DNA of 64,000 nucleotides from Cyrtodaria siliqua (taxonomy: Eukaryota > Mollusca > Bivalvia > Adapedonta > Hiatellidae): the NCBI GenBank assembly GCA_037043455.1, contig JAWPHD010007176.1:1-64000 (forward strand), read 5' to 3'. The notes under the pieces were generated by a model. The model searched no databases and was not told the DNA's origin. It saw only the letters and a program-made list of their open reading frames with translations. Shown here piece by piece: positions 25,260 through 37,742 of the stretch; the first letter of the stretch is position 1, and each line of letters opens with the position of its first letter. A program made the position numbers and the translations under genes.

Positions 25260-25879
25260 TGAAGACATAACGCAATGCCTGTATGAACAACCGTCATACT
25301 TCAATGGCTAATCATTAAATACCACTTGTCCATGCATAAAATCCAACCAAATAAAATGATACCATGCCAGTCTAGTCGTTGTTTTTTTTAAGACCCGTAA
25401 CCAACTATTACGTTTTAAAAAATCTCGCCGGAAAACGCAAACTGGAGTCGTGCTGCAAAAACTAAGAAATATTAATATTATTACTGTTATAATAATCCAA
25501 AAGAGTTAGTTTTCACAGCTAACCACATACCTAATAATAAATAATGTGTTGATAGTTTTGTGGTGTAACACAATCTACAAATTACTTTTTTCTACATCTA
25601 TATTTTTATTTTTTTATTTTTATTTTTAATTAAACTTTAAAGCACTTCACAAACTAAGTTTAAGCGTGTAAAAGTCTCAAGAACGTTGCCGTAACGTTGA
25701 CTTCTAAGACGTATAGAACATTTAACTTTTATTGCCATATTAAAAATATGATACATGTAATATATCCATGGCAACAATAACAATCTGTCTAAATAGTGTC
25801 ATTGTTCAAGAAGATGTCTATGGCTTCGTGTACGGCTTCTAGGGTCTAGGTTTACATGATCAATTGTTTCTTGTTTTTT

Positions 25880-26108
25880 CACATATTTGTTAACGCGTGT
25901 TTGTTGTTACACATGACTGTTGTTATACACGTTTGTTGTTACGCGTGTTTGTTGTTACACATGACTGTTGTTATACACGTCTGTTGTTACACGTGTTTGT
26001 ATACATGCGACCCTGTAATACATCACATTAGTAAATCAGTTTTGTTGTTCGGTGTCGTACGGAGATGACCGAAGCGACTCGGTGTCGTACGGAGATGACC
26101 GAAGCGAC
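25880..26108 (+). repeat. Short tandem repeats, TGTTGTTACAC type then a 30-bp duplication
   Basis: About 25885-26000 holds irregular TTGTTGTTACACATGACTG units. At 26049-26108 a 30-bp unit (TCGGTGTCGTACGGAGATGA...) is perfectly duplicated. Confidence 0.85.
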
Positions 26109-26743
26109 ATAGGATGTCATCGTACGAAATTTGGAGTAAAGTGATAAGTAATCTAACATTCGTGCCTACCTAATATTAAATTTATTAAACACGTTGAGTA
26201 AAATTGATATGCTGGTAGGAAAGCCTTGCATTATATAATGTTATCCAATTCATTGAATACATTCAATATTAAACACGCACTCATGACTGTAAGTATCTCT
26301 TCATACTCAACGATGCCATTTACAACAAGTTGCACTGGTCCTCAGTTGAATCGAGTACTTCTACAAGACGCGTTATCAATCGGAATAAGCGTCTCATTGA
26401 TATAGATAAAATCCCACTGAAAATCTAAAATCGCGTATTTTCTATGCGAGATTCCACGATATTCCACCGTATTGCCCATCGTTATCTTGGAGAAGTCCTT
26501 GATTGAATTGTCTTGTGTAACACAACATGGGACCAATTAATAAGTGAGCAATGCTGACTTAATACATTATATATATATTTAAACAGTTTTAAACAATGAT
26601 TTCTTTCTCCGATTATTTACAAATTAAGGAACATTCAAATATGACTACAAAACAACAATGAATTTTGACATTACAGTTGTACAACAATATAAAGCCTATG
26701 CTTTCAATCATGTCATCGCCTATTATCGTATTGTTTGTTTGCT

Positions 26744-26978
26744 TGAATGGTGTTTTATGTCCTTTTTAGCACATGTTAGGCTATATATGACGGTAGATTT
26801 ATTGTTAACCACCCCATTTTTCCTGGGTAGAACCAGTACTGTTATACTTCCTGTCATTCGTAATCATCGACACTTTCTCACTCGACAAGTCGAGCTCCTA
26901 GTGGGATTCGAACCCGCAGCAGTGAGAGGCGAGAAAGATTTAGATGCAGCGTCTTTACCATCCAGGCCACGGAAGCGT
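26744..26978 (-). mobile_element. tRNA-derived SINE
   Basis: On the minus strand its head (CGCTTCCGTGGCCTGGATGG) starts near 26978 and its B box is GGGTTCGAATCCC. The tail points toward 26744. It lies about 0.9 kb beyond the TNFR stop codon. Confidence 0.85.
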
Positions 26979-27880
26979 ATTGACAGTATATCAAATATAT
27001 ATTGTATAAAAGCCTATACCTATATATGCATTATCGTCCGAGGTTTAAGCTTCCTGTAACTGCGGACAATCGAAATAATATTAGCCTGTTTGAATCAATG
27101 TTGGACCCTTGTAGTATTGTACCATGCTCTACAATGACGTCATAAAAAATAGGAGGAAGCTAGAGTTACGGTAATGTTACATTGGGAAAAATGACTAAAA
27201 ATATAACCACTTATTACGTCATGCACATACACTTTTCATTTCCACACGAGCAAAAGTGAAAAATGCATTGATAATGCTACAGAAATGGCCCTGTAGCCTT
27301 TAAATAACAAACTGCTTACTTTTATGAAATCTAAGCATGCAAAAAGTTCCAACACAGCAATAACATGTACTTTCCATTTACACACACGCAAATATGACGT
27401 TTGTGTATTGATAGCTTGACTACAGTTACGGTACTGTATGTTAAGCGAATAACGAACTTCAAACTCGGTGTGTGCACAAGTATAAACCAACTCTTTCACT
27501 TAAATCCACCTATGGTTATAAGCAAGTAAAAGTAAATTTCCTGCAGCTGTATCAACAACAAGAAAAATGTAATCCAATGCAATGATCAGTTGATGTATTT
27601 CAACTGCTAACTAATGTTTTCTTTTACAAAACAACACTCTATGCCAGTTCATATATAAAACAGGCAGTTTACACCAATTGTTTAAAGGCTTTTTATATAA
27701 TCTAGATCTACTTTTTAAATTAAATTAAATGCTCATAAATCGAAACAAAATATTATTTTGCGCCATTGACAAAGCACCCTTAATTTTCCACCCTATCTTT
27801 GGTATAATACTGCTGCAGCACCATTGTTTAAAAAACGAAATTCATATAGGCAAACGTAACGAGGGTCACTTCCTGCCCTT
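26979..27880 (-). other. Probable 3' flank or 3' UTR of the TNFR gene
   Basis: This stretch follows the TGA at 27881. It is AT-rich with no coding signal. I saw no exact AATAAA on the minus strand close to the stop; a TATAAA-type hexamer lies near 27690. The transcript end is not defined. Confidence 0.35.
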
Positions 27881-28104
27881 TCAGCTGTTCTTGTTGTCTG
27901 GTTCGTTTTGTATCATAGGTGTTTCTTCCGTTGGCATTTCTGGTTCACTTTTATCGTCAGTTTCTTTGTCACTAGTGTCTGACGCAGATTGTGTGACGTC
28001 ATTGCTAGTTGACGGTTGTGGTAGCAGTTGGTCTGTCTCGGCCTTTTCTTCTGCTTCTTCATCGATATATTTGATCTCACTAACTGGTCGTGTGGGCTCC
28101 GGGA
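27881..28104 (-). CDS. TNF receptor superfamily member, last coding exon with stop
   Basis: This is the terminal coding exon. Its acceptor is ATATTACAG before TCCCGG; the leading TC completes a Val codon with the G carried over. It then reads 73 codons and TGA at 27883-27881. The product is strongly acidic and Ser/Thr-rich. It contains PTEE, which fits the TRAF2-type core (P/S/A/T)-x-(Q/E)-E, inside EMPTEETP. There is no death domain, so the receptor appears to be a death-domain-less type. The five exons total 1476 bases, exactly 492 codons with one terminal stop, an independent check on the model. No canonical AATAAA was found in the first few hundred bases downstream. Confidence 0.8.
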
Positions 28105-30395
28105 CTGTAATATGGTAACAAGTGAGATGGCGGTTAAATAAGGATTAATTAATACATTTAAACTATGTTTTGTATGTGTATTTACTCACTGTAATACAAA
28201 TATATATGTAGCTAAAGAGTTTAACTACATTTTCTTATAAAACACAGCAAGAAGTCAAAATGAATTTTAGAAAAGGAATTAAACAAATATATCTCTATTT
28301 TGTTGAGACACGGGTGACTAATGCACACTTCAATATTTATTGGTAAGACACTTGCGACCACCAAGAACGTTAAGCTATGAGCATTTTCTTTTGTTTACAC
28401 ATTTTGAAAAAAAAATCAAGTTATGTTGTCATATGTCTACATGTTGGGTATGTACAATGCATTATTATTTGAATGCATATAGTAGAAAAAAATACTATAA
28501 CAACGAGGCGAAATTATAAATTTCAATTTTATTGTCCTCTATATTTAAATGCAACCTGAAAGTAAAAATCACATAGTATGTACACAAGAAAACCACCGAG
28601 GGACACAAGAAAACCACCGACGTACATCTTTAAACTATTAAATACTTCAAAATGCCCTCTACCTTAAAGAATTGTAATGTGATTTAACATATTATGAAAG
28701 ATACATGTTTGTGCAAGGTTTATAATGGCATCTTGTTGTTTTCTTTTCTTTTATTCGATAGAGTCAAATCTTATTTATAATATTTATTTATTTTATTTAT
28801 TTTTTTAAAAATCTGCTATTCATAACAAAACAATAAATTTTATTTTTATTTTATCCTTTATAATCAAAGTATACTGCAGTATGCAGACATATAAATAAAA
28901 AAAAGTTACGACGTCATTGTCTTAGTAAGATAAAAATGCTGTTTTCCCCCAAACTTCTAAACTACTTAACCGATTTTCCAATCTAATGATATAACTTCTA
29001 CAGCAACTTTCGGGGAAAATGCATTTTTGAAAAAAAATACCAACTGACATTTTTCACTGTAGATGACAACAATTCAAAAATACTTGACCAGTTTTAAAAA
29101 CTATAGCTAATTTTCTAAGATCATTTACAGTCGAATGATATATATTAAATGGTTATTTTCTAAACAAATAAAACAAAATCAGTCGAATGATATATATTAA
29201 ATGGTTATTTTCTAAACAAATAAAACAAAATGTTTTTGATATTGAAAAAAAAAGTAGTTCCGGCATTGAACAATTAAAACTCTATATTTCACAGGTATGA
29301 AATACCACTTCTATTTCATTGCTAAAATCCACTGTTTTACTGCTAAGCATAAAATAAAAGCCTATATTTATTTCATTTTCTGATTCTGACGATGTGTATT
29401 TGGACTGATCCAGATCGCCTTCAGTAAATTATTTTTTGTTTCGCACGGCGTCTAATATTCTAATTGCAAACTGTTTAACTATCATTGTATATGGTTAGCC
29501 CTGCATATATTGAAAAACCCATCACCAAAACATCAAGGCAAATATAATAGACTAGGTCATAATCTTGGATAACGTGTGAAAATGAAATGGGGTACGTGTA
29601 AGATCATATGTATGTACAGCAACAAGGCGCAGGGCCTTACATCTCTTGTTACGTGAATTCGGGCAAGAATTCTGTATCGCCAGTTCTGTTAGCGTAGGTC
29701 CCGTGATACTGCGTACTTCGTTCTCACTATTACGTTTTTTAGAACCGTTATTCAAGTTAATGCATAGGCATACAGGAAGTAAATCACTGTCGTATTCATG
29801 CCTGGTCCCAACTATATAATCCCTAACTTTTTTTGTGATAAAAGGCATTTTTTAGTATTCAAGGTCTATTTTTCTGGCTGAAATGACTTTATTGACTTGT
29901 TTGTGAGAGCTAAGAACCATTTGCATGATTGTATGATGATTTTATTTATCAACTTGAAAGTTTTGAAAGTGAAAGTAGAACACATGAAAGAGGTGCTGAA
30001 TGAATGCAGTTTGTTCACGGTGTCAACAAAGATCAGACTTTTCTTTTCTTATATACCACACGACCCCGACTATTCTCAGCAGTTTTCTAGAGAGGAAGGT
30101 CTCATGACTAAGAATATGTAGGTGAATCTTAGTTTGAACTTCATTTTGAAAAATGGCTAACTAGAAAGCTTGGAAAATATTATACAGGACTCAATGGGGT
30201 TTGTTTTACTTCCGGTACACCTAAGTGTACAGTGCACTACCGGAAGTAACGCTACACTGAAGTTAACTCTTATTGTCCATTGATTTACATATATACATAG
30301 TTTATATTGCTACCATATCATCCCTTATTTGTAGATAGTTTTATCTTTATACGTTTACATTATTTTTAATTACTACTTCATTCCTTCATGTTTTT
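28105..30395 (-). other. Intron sequence of the TNFR gene, left part
   Basis: AT-rich non-coding DNA between the last two coding exons. It holds a 52-bp perfect tandem duplication (29128-29231) and an unassigned minus-strand open frame at 29552-29848 of higher GC, with no recognised domain. Confidence 0.5.
29128..29231 (+). repeat. 52-bp perfect tandem duplication
   Basis: CAGTCGAATGATATATATTA... starts at 29128 and again at 29180, with both copies identical. Confidence 0.97.
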
Positions 30396-30540
30396 GCGCG
30401 CAATATGACCTATTTATGTGTCGATGTGCCGTAAAACACCATTCATTCATTCATTCCTTCATGATTCATCGTTTTTTGCGCACAATATGACCTATTTAAT
30501 TGTCGACGTGCCGTAAAACACCATTCATTCATTCATTATT
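30396..30540 (+). mobile_element. Two tandem short-element 3' ends with (CATT)n tails
   Basis: GCGCAATATGACCTATTTA...GTGCCGTAAAACACCATTC followed by CATT repeats occurs twice in succession. A third copy lies at 57028-57098. These look like 3' ends of a SINE family. Confidence 0.65.
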
Positions 30541-30690
30541 CTCTCTTTAAAGATACTTGTATCACAATGTCAATGTCTTTTGAATGCAACATCTCTTGAG
30601 GTACTGTCAGCAATACAGACTGTTAAACTCTTTTCATTCCGCCCGAATTCACGAAGCATAACTAGTTTGCTATTTATACCAATGTATGTT

Positions 30691-30971
30691 ATAGCTGTGA
30701 GTATCATAGCTCTTATGGTTTAATAGTATGTACCTACCATAGTCGATAGGATCATATCTCTTATGGTTTATTATTATGTACCTACCATAGTCGGTAGGAT
30801 CATAGCTCTTATGGTTTAATGGTATATCTCTTATGATTTAATAGTATGTACCTTCCATAGTTGGTAGGATCACAGCTCTTATGGTTTGATAGTATGTACC
30901 TACCATAGTTGGTACTTACGTATGTCTACCATAGTCGGTAGGACCATAAGAGCTATGATTCTCACAGCTAT
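30691..30971. mobile_element. TIR element with internal 50-60-bp repeats
   Basis: Terminal inverted repeats of 29 bases (ATAGCTGTGAG.ATCATAGC..., 30691-30719 and 30943-30971) differ at one position. The interior repeats CTCTTATGGTTTAATAGTAT and GTACCTACCATAGTCGGTAG several times. No coding frame. Confidence 0.75.
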
Positions 30972-31773
30972 TTGTGATAATGATCTGCGCATGTGCGACA
31001 ACTCATTTCAAAACAAAAAAACTCGACACGACAGTTCATGCTATGTGTTTAATCCATGCTCTGAAACAAGAGGTTAAGATGATGATACTATGCTCTGATG
31101 ATGTGTCACTACTTACGTAATATTAACGATCCTGAGGAAGAATGGCGAGTTACTGAAAACCCCGCCCACTCCCCGTCAACATCGTCTGTAAATTACACAG
31201 GCGTCATTTTAACAATGATGAATGGCTGAGTTTTATTAGAATAAACAAGGATGCTTAATATACAGTTACTTTTTGAACTGCATTTCTTTGGATTGCACTA
31301 ATGATAAAGTTTAATACATCAATCAATATTCAGTTAATTCTGCTGATCTGTTAGTTAACTTTTTATTTTATTTTTTCTAACTAGTATACACGATGCCCAT
31401 TCCAAAATCATCCATACAACGTACGTGTTAACATCAGCTAAACGAAACGCAGTATAAGACGTTGTCAGTTGATGTTATATGTATGTGGTACATGGATGTT
31501 AAGATTACTGACTATTATTTTGGTTAACTACATAACTTAGTTACATGTATCTTTTAACACTATATGAATTTGAACTAGTGTAAACATATATATACTGATA
31601 GTAGCTGCGTTAATTCGCCACTAAAACTAACGTTGCCGTAAATGTAGTCGCATCGCTTTTTTATTGATTATAAAAAATAAATCTACCCTATATACCTTTC
31701 GCCGCATTGGGATGGATTGTAAATTACGGTGACGTAACAGTAACAGAAATCATATCAATTAATACAACTATTA

Positions 31774-32832
31774 AACAAGAGGCCCAAGAGAATATGTGGA
31801 CGCTCTACTGGTTAGCAATGGCTATTATAACAAGTGAGGTGGGTGGGGGATCAAATGGGGTGTCATATATGACTGTTAATTTCTTTCAACTTTTTCCAGC
31901 TTTTATTGAAATGAACATGCTGAACAAGTTTAATAAAGATGAAAAATGAAGGACTTACAGTGTAACGAAAGCAAAACATAGCCTTTTCCATTCAATCAAG
32001 AACTAAAACTCTGCTGTACCTGCTGGTTATTGAATTTGTTCAAGCTGTCATTGATATACATGATGTCGAGGTTTGGTAAAGCTCAGATTAAAAATGAAGG
32101 ACCTAGAGTGGTACAGCATTTTGCAATAATTCAAGGCCATAACTGTGCAGTTGCTAGTCCGACATGGCTCGTTTTTTAATGTGTCCAAGCATTCATTTAT
32201 GACCGAGGTAACTTCATAAAATAAAATAAAAACATTAAAAAAAATGGAAGTGGGTGCGCAACAGATGGTGCATAAGTCAGATATGACTAGTTTTCAAACT
32301 GATCAGACTTTTTATCATGATATTAACATCTTGAAAATGTTTAATTGGTAGAGATCGCATGCAAACTGAGGGGACTAGAGTGTGACCAAAGCATTTTTAA
32401 CTAATCAAAGAGCCATAATTCTGCTGCTTCTATTCTACACGGCTAGCACACTATTTCATTGATGTTAACACTCGTATTAAGTTTGGTAAACATCCGATGA
32501 AAATGAAATAGCTAGAGATTCAAAAAAGCAAAATATATCATTTCAAAAAATCAAGGGCCATTACTCTGGTGTTGCTAATCATACCAAGCTGTGTTTTGTT
32601 TTTTCCTAAAATGCCATAACTTTCATTAATATCAACAATCTGGCTGAGTTTGGCAAACATCAGATGAAAGTGCTAGAGCGCTAATGAAGCAAGCAAAAAA
32701 TAGCATTTTTAAATAATGCAAGGGCCATAACTCTGCTGTTTCTTGTCCGTTATATTTATTTTTGGAACTTTACCGAACTTATAATATACTAACATCATGC
32801 CAAACAGTGAACTTCGGCCAGAGGAGCTGAAA
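31774..32832 (-). mobile_element. Tandem-core Helentron-like element, reverse orientation
   Basis: The left edge (AACAAGAGGCCCAAGAG) is the reverse complement of the GGGCCTCTTGTT terminus; the right edge (GAGGAGCTGAAAA) is the reverse of an AGCTC-type start. Units of about 190 bases share TTTGGTAAACATC.GATGAAA, CTAGAG, CAAGGGCCAT.ACTCTG and ATATCAACA-type text. It lies in a TNFR intron. Confidence 0.6.
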
Positions 32833-33118
32833 ACGACGTAATACCAATACATGTTGACAATACCATTACTACTAATAATATTAGTACTGAAACAAATACT
32901 AAAACTAATGATAATACTCTACTAATTCATACATCTATTGCTACTAATGATTACTTATTACTTCCAATATACTTCCCTAGCACTTTAGCATGTTACAAAT
33001 ATACAGGTGATAATGAAGGAAAGCAATCAAGAAAAAATAATAAAAAACGATAATCAATAATAGTAAAATGTCTCGTAATATAAAAACAAATAAAAAATGA
33101 AAATAATACCATGTATAC

Positions 33119-33380
33119 CTTTGCTGTCATTTTGTTCCGCCTCTGGTGGTGCAGCATCGGTTGGGGGAACCGAATTCCGTTTTATCGGTTTTGAGTAGAC
33201 CGGATCTGCTGTTACTTTTGCAACCGGAGCCGGAACTCGTGCACCAGCGCCATTTCCGTTGTGTTTGGTATCAGCGGGAATTTCGTCGTAGATACTGGGT
33301 TTGCCTCGGATATTGTTGTCTTTGTCTTTATATTCGATAGTACTGCATTCAACAGGCGCCTTGCCATTTCGTCTCTCAGC
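33119..33380 (-). CDS. TNF receptor superfamily member, cytoplasmic exon 1
   Basis: This is the first cytoplasmic-tail exon, 249 bases downstream of the transmembrane exon. The acceptor is CATTACAG before GCTGAG; the donor is AGCAAAG before GTATAC. It has 87 codons plus one base (phase 1). The product is hydrophilic and Pro/Ala/Lys-rich. It has two tyrosines in possible signalling contexts (YDEIPA and VYSKP) and a proline cluster near its end (VPPTDAAPPEAE). No death domain is visible and the exon is too polar for a six-helix fold. Signalling through TRAF-type or SH2 adaptors is inference only. Confidence 0.82.
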
Positions 33381-33629
33381 CTGTAATGAAATGAAAACAA
33401 ATGTCTAGCATACATATTCCTTTTTGACACAAACATAAGCTGCATCATATTAATTATTTTTTTCATGACCACTGAGACTAACATCTGTATAATGGGATTT
33501 GTCCATGTTATTTAATTGCTGCTAATAATATTGTCTTCATGCAGTATGCATATTTAATACGAGAATAGAAATGGACGACAGAAATGTGTCGGTAACACGT
33601 AATACATGGAACATATGTCTAATTCTAAC

Positions 33630-33773
33630 CTCTAGTACATTAAATGTTCTCTCCCGTCTGCCACTCCAGTACCGACTGACCAGGAATCCCAAAATAAAGA
33701 ACACCAGAGCGGCAACCAGACCAATTGTCACGACGACGCCGATACTTGTACCCTTAGACTTCTCTTCGGATCG
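33630..33773 (-). CDS. TNF receptor superfamily member, transmembrane exon
   Basis: This exon encodes the single membrane-spanning helix. Its acceptor is TATTACAG before CGATCC; its donor is CTAGAG before GTTAGA. It is exactly 48 codons, phase 0 at both ends. After a short polar lead (RSEEKSKGTS), residues 11-33 form an uninterrupted hydrophobic stretch (GVVVTIGLVAALVFF and on). Aromatic and basic stop-transfer residues follow (RYWSGRRER), placing the C-terminus in the cytoplasm as expected for a type I receptor. It sits 12.4 kb downstream of the stalk exon across an intron full of mobile elements. Extra small phase-0 exons inside that intron cannot be ruled out. Confidence 0.85.
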
Positions 33774-34778
33774 CTGTAATACATAACATACATACTAATT
33801 ATACTGACATCTGACTGTGATCATATGTATGCATGTCTTTCACAATAGTTTAAAGTGGGTGGTTGCCATGCATTCAGTTTTAATTTGTTCATATGTGTCC
33901 TACAAACTATTGTTTCATTATTCACAGATTCTAAACTGGTGTTTGTTCTTCTTGTAAATTTAAGTTAAATGATAAACATTGTTAATTTGTTTTTATTGTG
34001 TAATAACTCCAACCTTAAACCAGCATTTTATCCACTATTAACATTTTCTTAAATAAAACACATATGTTTATGCTTATTTGCTTTCCAGTTATTTGTTTCC
34101 CTCCCAGTCATCCCATCTTCTCTTTTTTAACTGTACTCGTGTGTATCACTGCGCTTCGGTGTGTTCAAAATCTTGACATTTTGATCACCGGAAGGCAACG
34201 GCACAGAAAATAGTGCACAGTTGCTATGTAAACAATATGCCCGCTGGCCACACGTGTTGATGTATAATTTGAGTTGAGTGTTTGTTTTTTACAATGCAGA
34301 TGAAGGTTTTATCACTACTTTCATGTAAACAAACTATTGATGGAGCAATCGGCTGAATAACAATGCAACATTTGGATGATAACTTTGATTTTGAATGCAA
34401 ATTTGTTTTGGCGGGAATCTATGGAAGCCGGCGTATTACATTCGAGTAATGCTGCGAAGCAGTGTACGAGACGTTGCGAATGTGTATGACCTCTACATAA
34501 GACCTAACCATTGGATGCTTTTTAAAGCAGCAACTTGAATTTGTAGCGACCCATTGACAAAGATGGCCGCCTTTACTAAAATATAGCCAAATAACGGCCA
34601 TTGCAAACAACCTTTTCTCCAAAATCACTAAACTAATTCGAATGTAATTGAACAGCATGTTCTTTGGGTGGACTTCTATCCATGTTGTGTTTGTTTTATT
34701 GTAGACGTACAAGTGTTAAATACATTACAATTATCTTATTTAATCACTATAAACCAGGAGAGCTTGTTCATGCCCACT
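33774..34778. other. Intron sequence without recognised features
   Basis: The left end of the 12.4-kb TNFR intron. AT-rich, no gene or clear repeat seen. Confidence 0.5.
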
Positions 34779-35487
34779 TACTGTGCATTTCAGGGTGCCT
34801 ATACGTCGAATATGAAACGAGATTTATTTTATTACTTTCTATATGTTTTCATACCTGATATGATCGGACGCTCCTGAATCTGTTTGCAATCTTCGCGTAG
34901 CCATCATGTAAGCTTCGCAAAGCCAAAAAATTAATGTTGACCCCGTTGTTTACATGTAACTTGATTTTATTGACAGCCGAAAACCAAAATGGCGACGGCG
35001 GAACATTCCATTTTTCTAGGGTAGGGTGACATAAAAAATATGTTGACCAATAGTGGTGTAAATAATAAAATATAAACGCAGTATACTATTTAATTACCTT
35101 TTATTTGCTAGATATAATGTTTTACATTCCACACTAAAAGGTAAGTATAACCAATTGCTGGAGGTGCTGAAAATTGAACAGCAATACCACCCTGCATAAC
35201 CTACGTTTTACTTGGTACATCCGAACCCTATAAACAGACACGCGCAGACGACAATTTCTAAAAATAATGCCACCATGTCGTTTTATTTTTTTATAATATA
35301 AACAAGAGGGTCAAAATAAATCTTAGGCTTTGTGAAGCATAACGGATGGCTATGGCAAGATTGTAAACAGATCCAGGAGCGTCTATTTTCATTCTAGCTA
35401 ACCATATCAGGTACGAAAGCATATAACAAGTAATAAAAACAAATCTCGATTCATATTTGACGTCCAGGCACCCTGAAATGCACAGTA
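34779..35487. mobile_element. Long inverted repeat (foldback) element
   Basis: Arms of about 170-180 bases, roughly 80 percent alike by eye, face each other. The left arm starts TACTGTGCATTTCAGGGTGC at 34779. The right arm ends with its reverse complement at 35487 and starts near 35305. The spacer is about 350 bases with no coding frame. Confidence 0.7.
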
Positions 35488-36149
35488 GGTCTCGTTTTTG
35501 TAAAAAAGAAAAAGAAAGAAGGGAATTTGAAGAATGTTTCACCAGATTTATTACACCATTAATTGTCCACGGTGTGTGGTGCCTAAATGGGGACAGATTG
35601 ATCTTCTATTGACACCTTTACTTTCAGCACATCAAAATGTATTGGTATTTGTTAACTATGTACCCGATCTCATCTCGTCTAACCCACACCCCACGCCCCT
35701 CTTCCAATCTGCCGGTTTTTGTGCCGTTTTACATACTTCCCGATTGTTTCCCGCTTGTCCGCGGCGTTTGCCCCATTTCCTGACTTTTTCCCGTTTGTGT
35801 GCCGTTTTACGCACTTTCTGATTGTTTCCCGTTTGTTCGTGGCTTTTACACCACTTGATGTGTCATCATTTTCAAGGATAACGCGATCATTAACATCATA
35901 AAGACGTAGAAATCATGCAGTTTCTGCTTTTCTATTATGACAATAACTGAGAAGAAGAGGAAACGCAGTTTACAGATTAAAATCAATACCTACGTCATTC
36001 CGTGTGTATGGTTCAAGCTCCTAATCTTATTCACCCATACTTCATGTTAAATAAAGTATTCAAATTTGAAACTGTCAAATGCATTCTCTATACGGAGAGA
36101 TATAACTAGAAGTACAAATATGAAAGTGTGTCTATTTGCTTTAAACATA
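35488..36149. other. Non-coding stretch with a short degenerate repeat
   Basis: GTGCCGTTTTAC.. and GATTGTTTCCCG.TTGT recur about 80-90 bases apart between 35720 and 35850. Nothing else recognised. Confidence 0.5.
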
Positions 36150-36552
36150 TTTTTATGCCACAGAAGCACCGTCCGTCTGTCAGTCCGACCGTCCGTCCGT
36201 TCGTTCGCTCGTCCGTACAATCGTGACCGGTAAATAACTGACAATAATGGACGGATTTTCAACTTGGCACAATTGCTCACCACAACGACGTGTCGCGCAC
36301 AAAATCCAGGTCCGTGGCTCCAAGATCAAGGTCACACTTATAGGCCAAATGTCAAAAAGAGGTGCTTTCGTGTCCGGTTAATAACTCTGACATTCATGGA
36401 CAGATTTTCAAATAACTTGGCACAAGAGTTCACCTCAACAAGACGACGTGTCGCGCACAAAATCCAGACCCGTGGCTCCAAGGTCAAGGTCTCATTTGGT
36501 GGAAAAATTTCACTTCGGGGGCATTTGTCATTTACAGTGACATTTCTTGTAT
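36150..36552 (+). mobile_element. Helentron-like core fragment (CCGTCCGT start)
   Basis: GTCCGACCGTCCGTCCGTTC is followed by two units sharing ATAACTCTGACATTCATGGA, TTGGCACAA, CGACGTGTCGCGCACAAA and CCGTGGCTCCAAGGTCAAGG. It ends near TGACATTTCTTGTATTT. Same family as 54961-55545 and 38336-38586. Confidence 0.6.
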
Positions 36553-36642
36553 TTCCATATTATACAACATGTATGTATAAATAGTATAACGTTAATGGGA
36601 TAGGAACGAAAGAAAATAATCCTATAAAGTTAATCTCCTAGT

Positions 36643-36815
36643 TGGTTTGTTTGTTTTAAATCTGTTTAACGTATTTGTTAGCACATGTTAGGCCATATAT
36701 TACGGTCATGGCAGAGGCAGACCATCCGTTTTTCCTGGGTAGAACCAGTACTGTATACCTCCCGCCATCCGTAAGAATCGACACTTGTACACTTAATACT
36801 TGAAGTGGGATTACA
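36643..36815 (-). mobile_element. SINE, head lost
   Basis: It keeps the tail (GTTTGTTTGTTTTAAA) and the body blocks AGAACCAGTACTGTATACCT and CCGCCATCCGTAAGAATCGA. The tRNA-like head is missing. Confidence 0.75.
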
Positions 36816-37216
36816 ATATGAAAGAGAAGAAATTGTGTTGTCCTAGTATGTATTGCCGAAACAACGGCATCTATGTGTTGCCTTAAACATTTTCTGTTAG
36901 CGTGTTCGAGATGAGGTAATTGGTCCTATATGCCATGTATATACGTTATTGTGAGACCTAATTTGGACTTACACTAAGTCTAGCTTTAATTAATTATTTG
37001 CGAAACAGTTTTAATTATTTATTTGCGAAACTGAGTTAAGGCTATTTTTTCTATATACAGTTTGTTTTCATTAAGACGAATCCATGGCAACCACTTATGG
37101 AATGGTAAACACATTAATTAGTTTCTCTGATATAAGCCTATATGGACTACATAATCTCAAATCTATCTATACATTTTTGAACAAAGAAATTCGACGGCTT
37201 TGCCCATGTATTTATG

Positions 37217-37407
37217 ATGATGATCATCAGCAACATCGTCATCGTCCCTATTGTGGTCAACACCAACAGAACACAATAGTATCAGTATCACCGTCATCGT
37301 CTCCATCGTGGTCAATCCCAACCAGTAGCATCGTCATCAGTGTCATCGTCTCCATCGTGATCAACAACACACACACAAAAACATCAACCTAAGTATCATG
37401 GGCATTG

Positions 37408-37471
<64 letters not shown>

Positions 37472-37478
37472 ATCATTG

Positions 37479-37556
<78 letters not shown>
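37217..37556 (+). repeat. ATC/CAT trinucleotide microsatellite
   Basis: An imperfect region leads into near-pure (ATC)n at 37408-37556 with two small interruptions. Poly-Ser, poly-His and poly-Ile frames here are repeat artefacts. Confidence 0.95.
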
Positions 37557-37742
37557 GTATATCATAATCATCGTCCCCGTTGTGGTCAATAATAACGCAC
37601 ACATCATCATCATCCTTATCGTATTTACCAGTATTTCCTCGTAACCTGTCCTAACATCAGATAGCATCATTGTTTCTGATTAAAACAACTCCAACTCCCA
37701 TTACATTACTTTTAATATAGGTTTTATAGACGATATTTGTAT

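Noticed and set aside
27729..28118. Plus-strand frame of 129 codons, Ser-rich
   Set aside because: Antisense shadow of the last TNFR exon.
29552..29848. Minus-strand frame of 98 codons in the last TNFR intron
   Set aside because: No recognised domain and no convincing splice sites; kept only as a note on the intron.
37398..37644. Poly-Ser, poly-Ile and poly-His frames
   Set aside because: Trinucleotide microsatellite.
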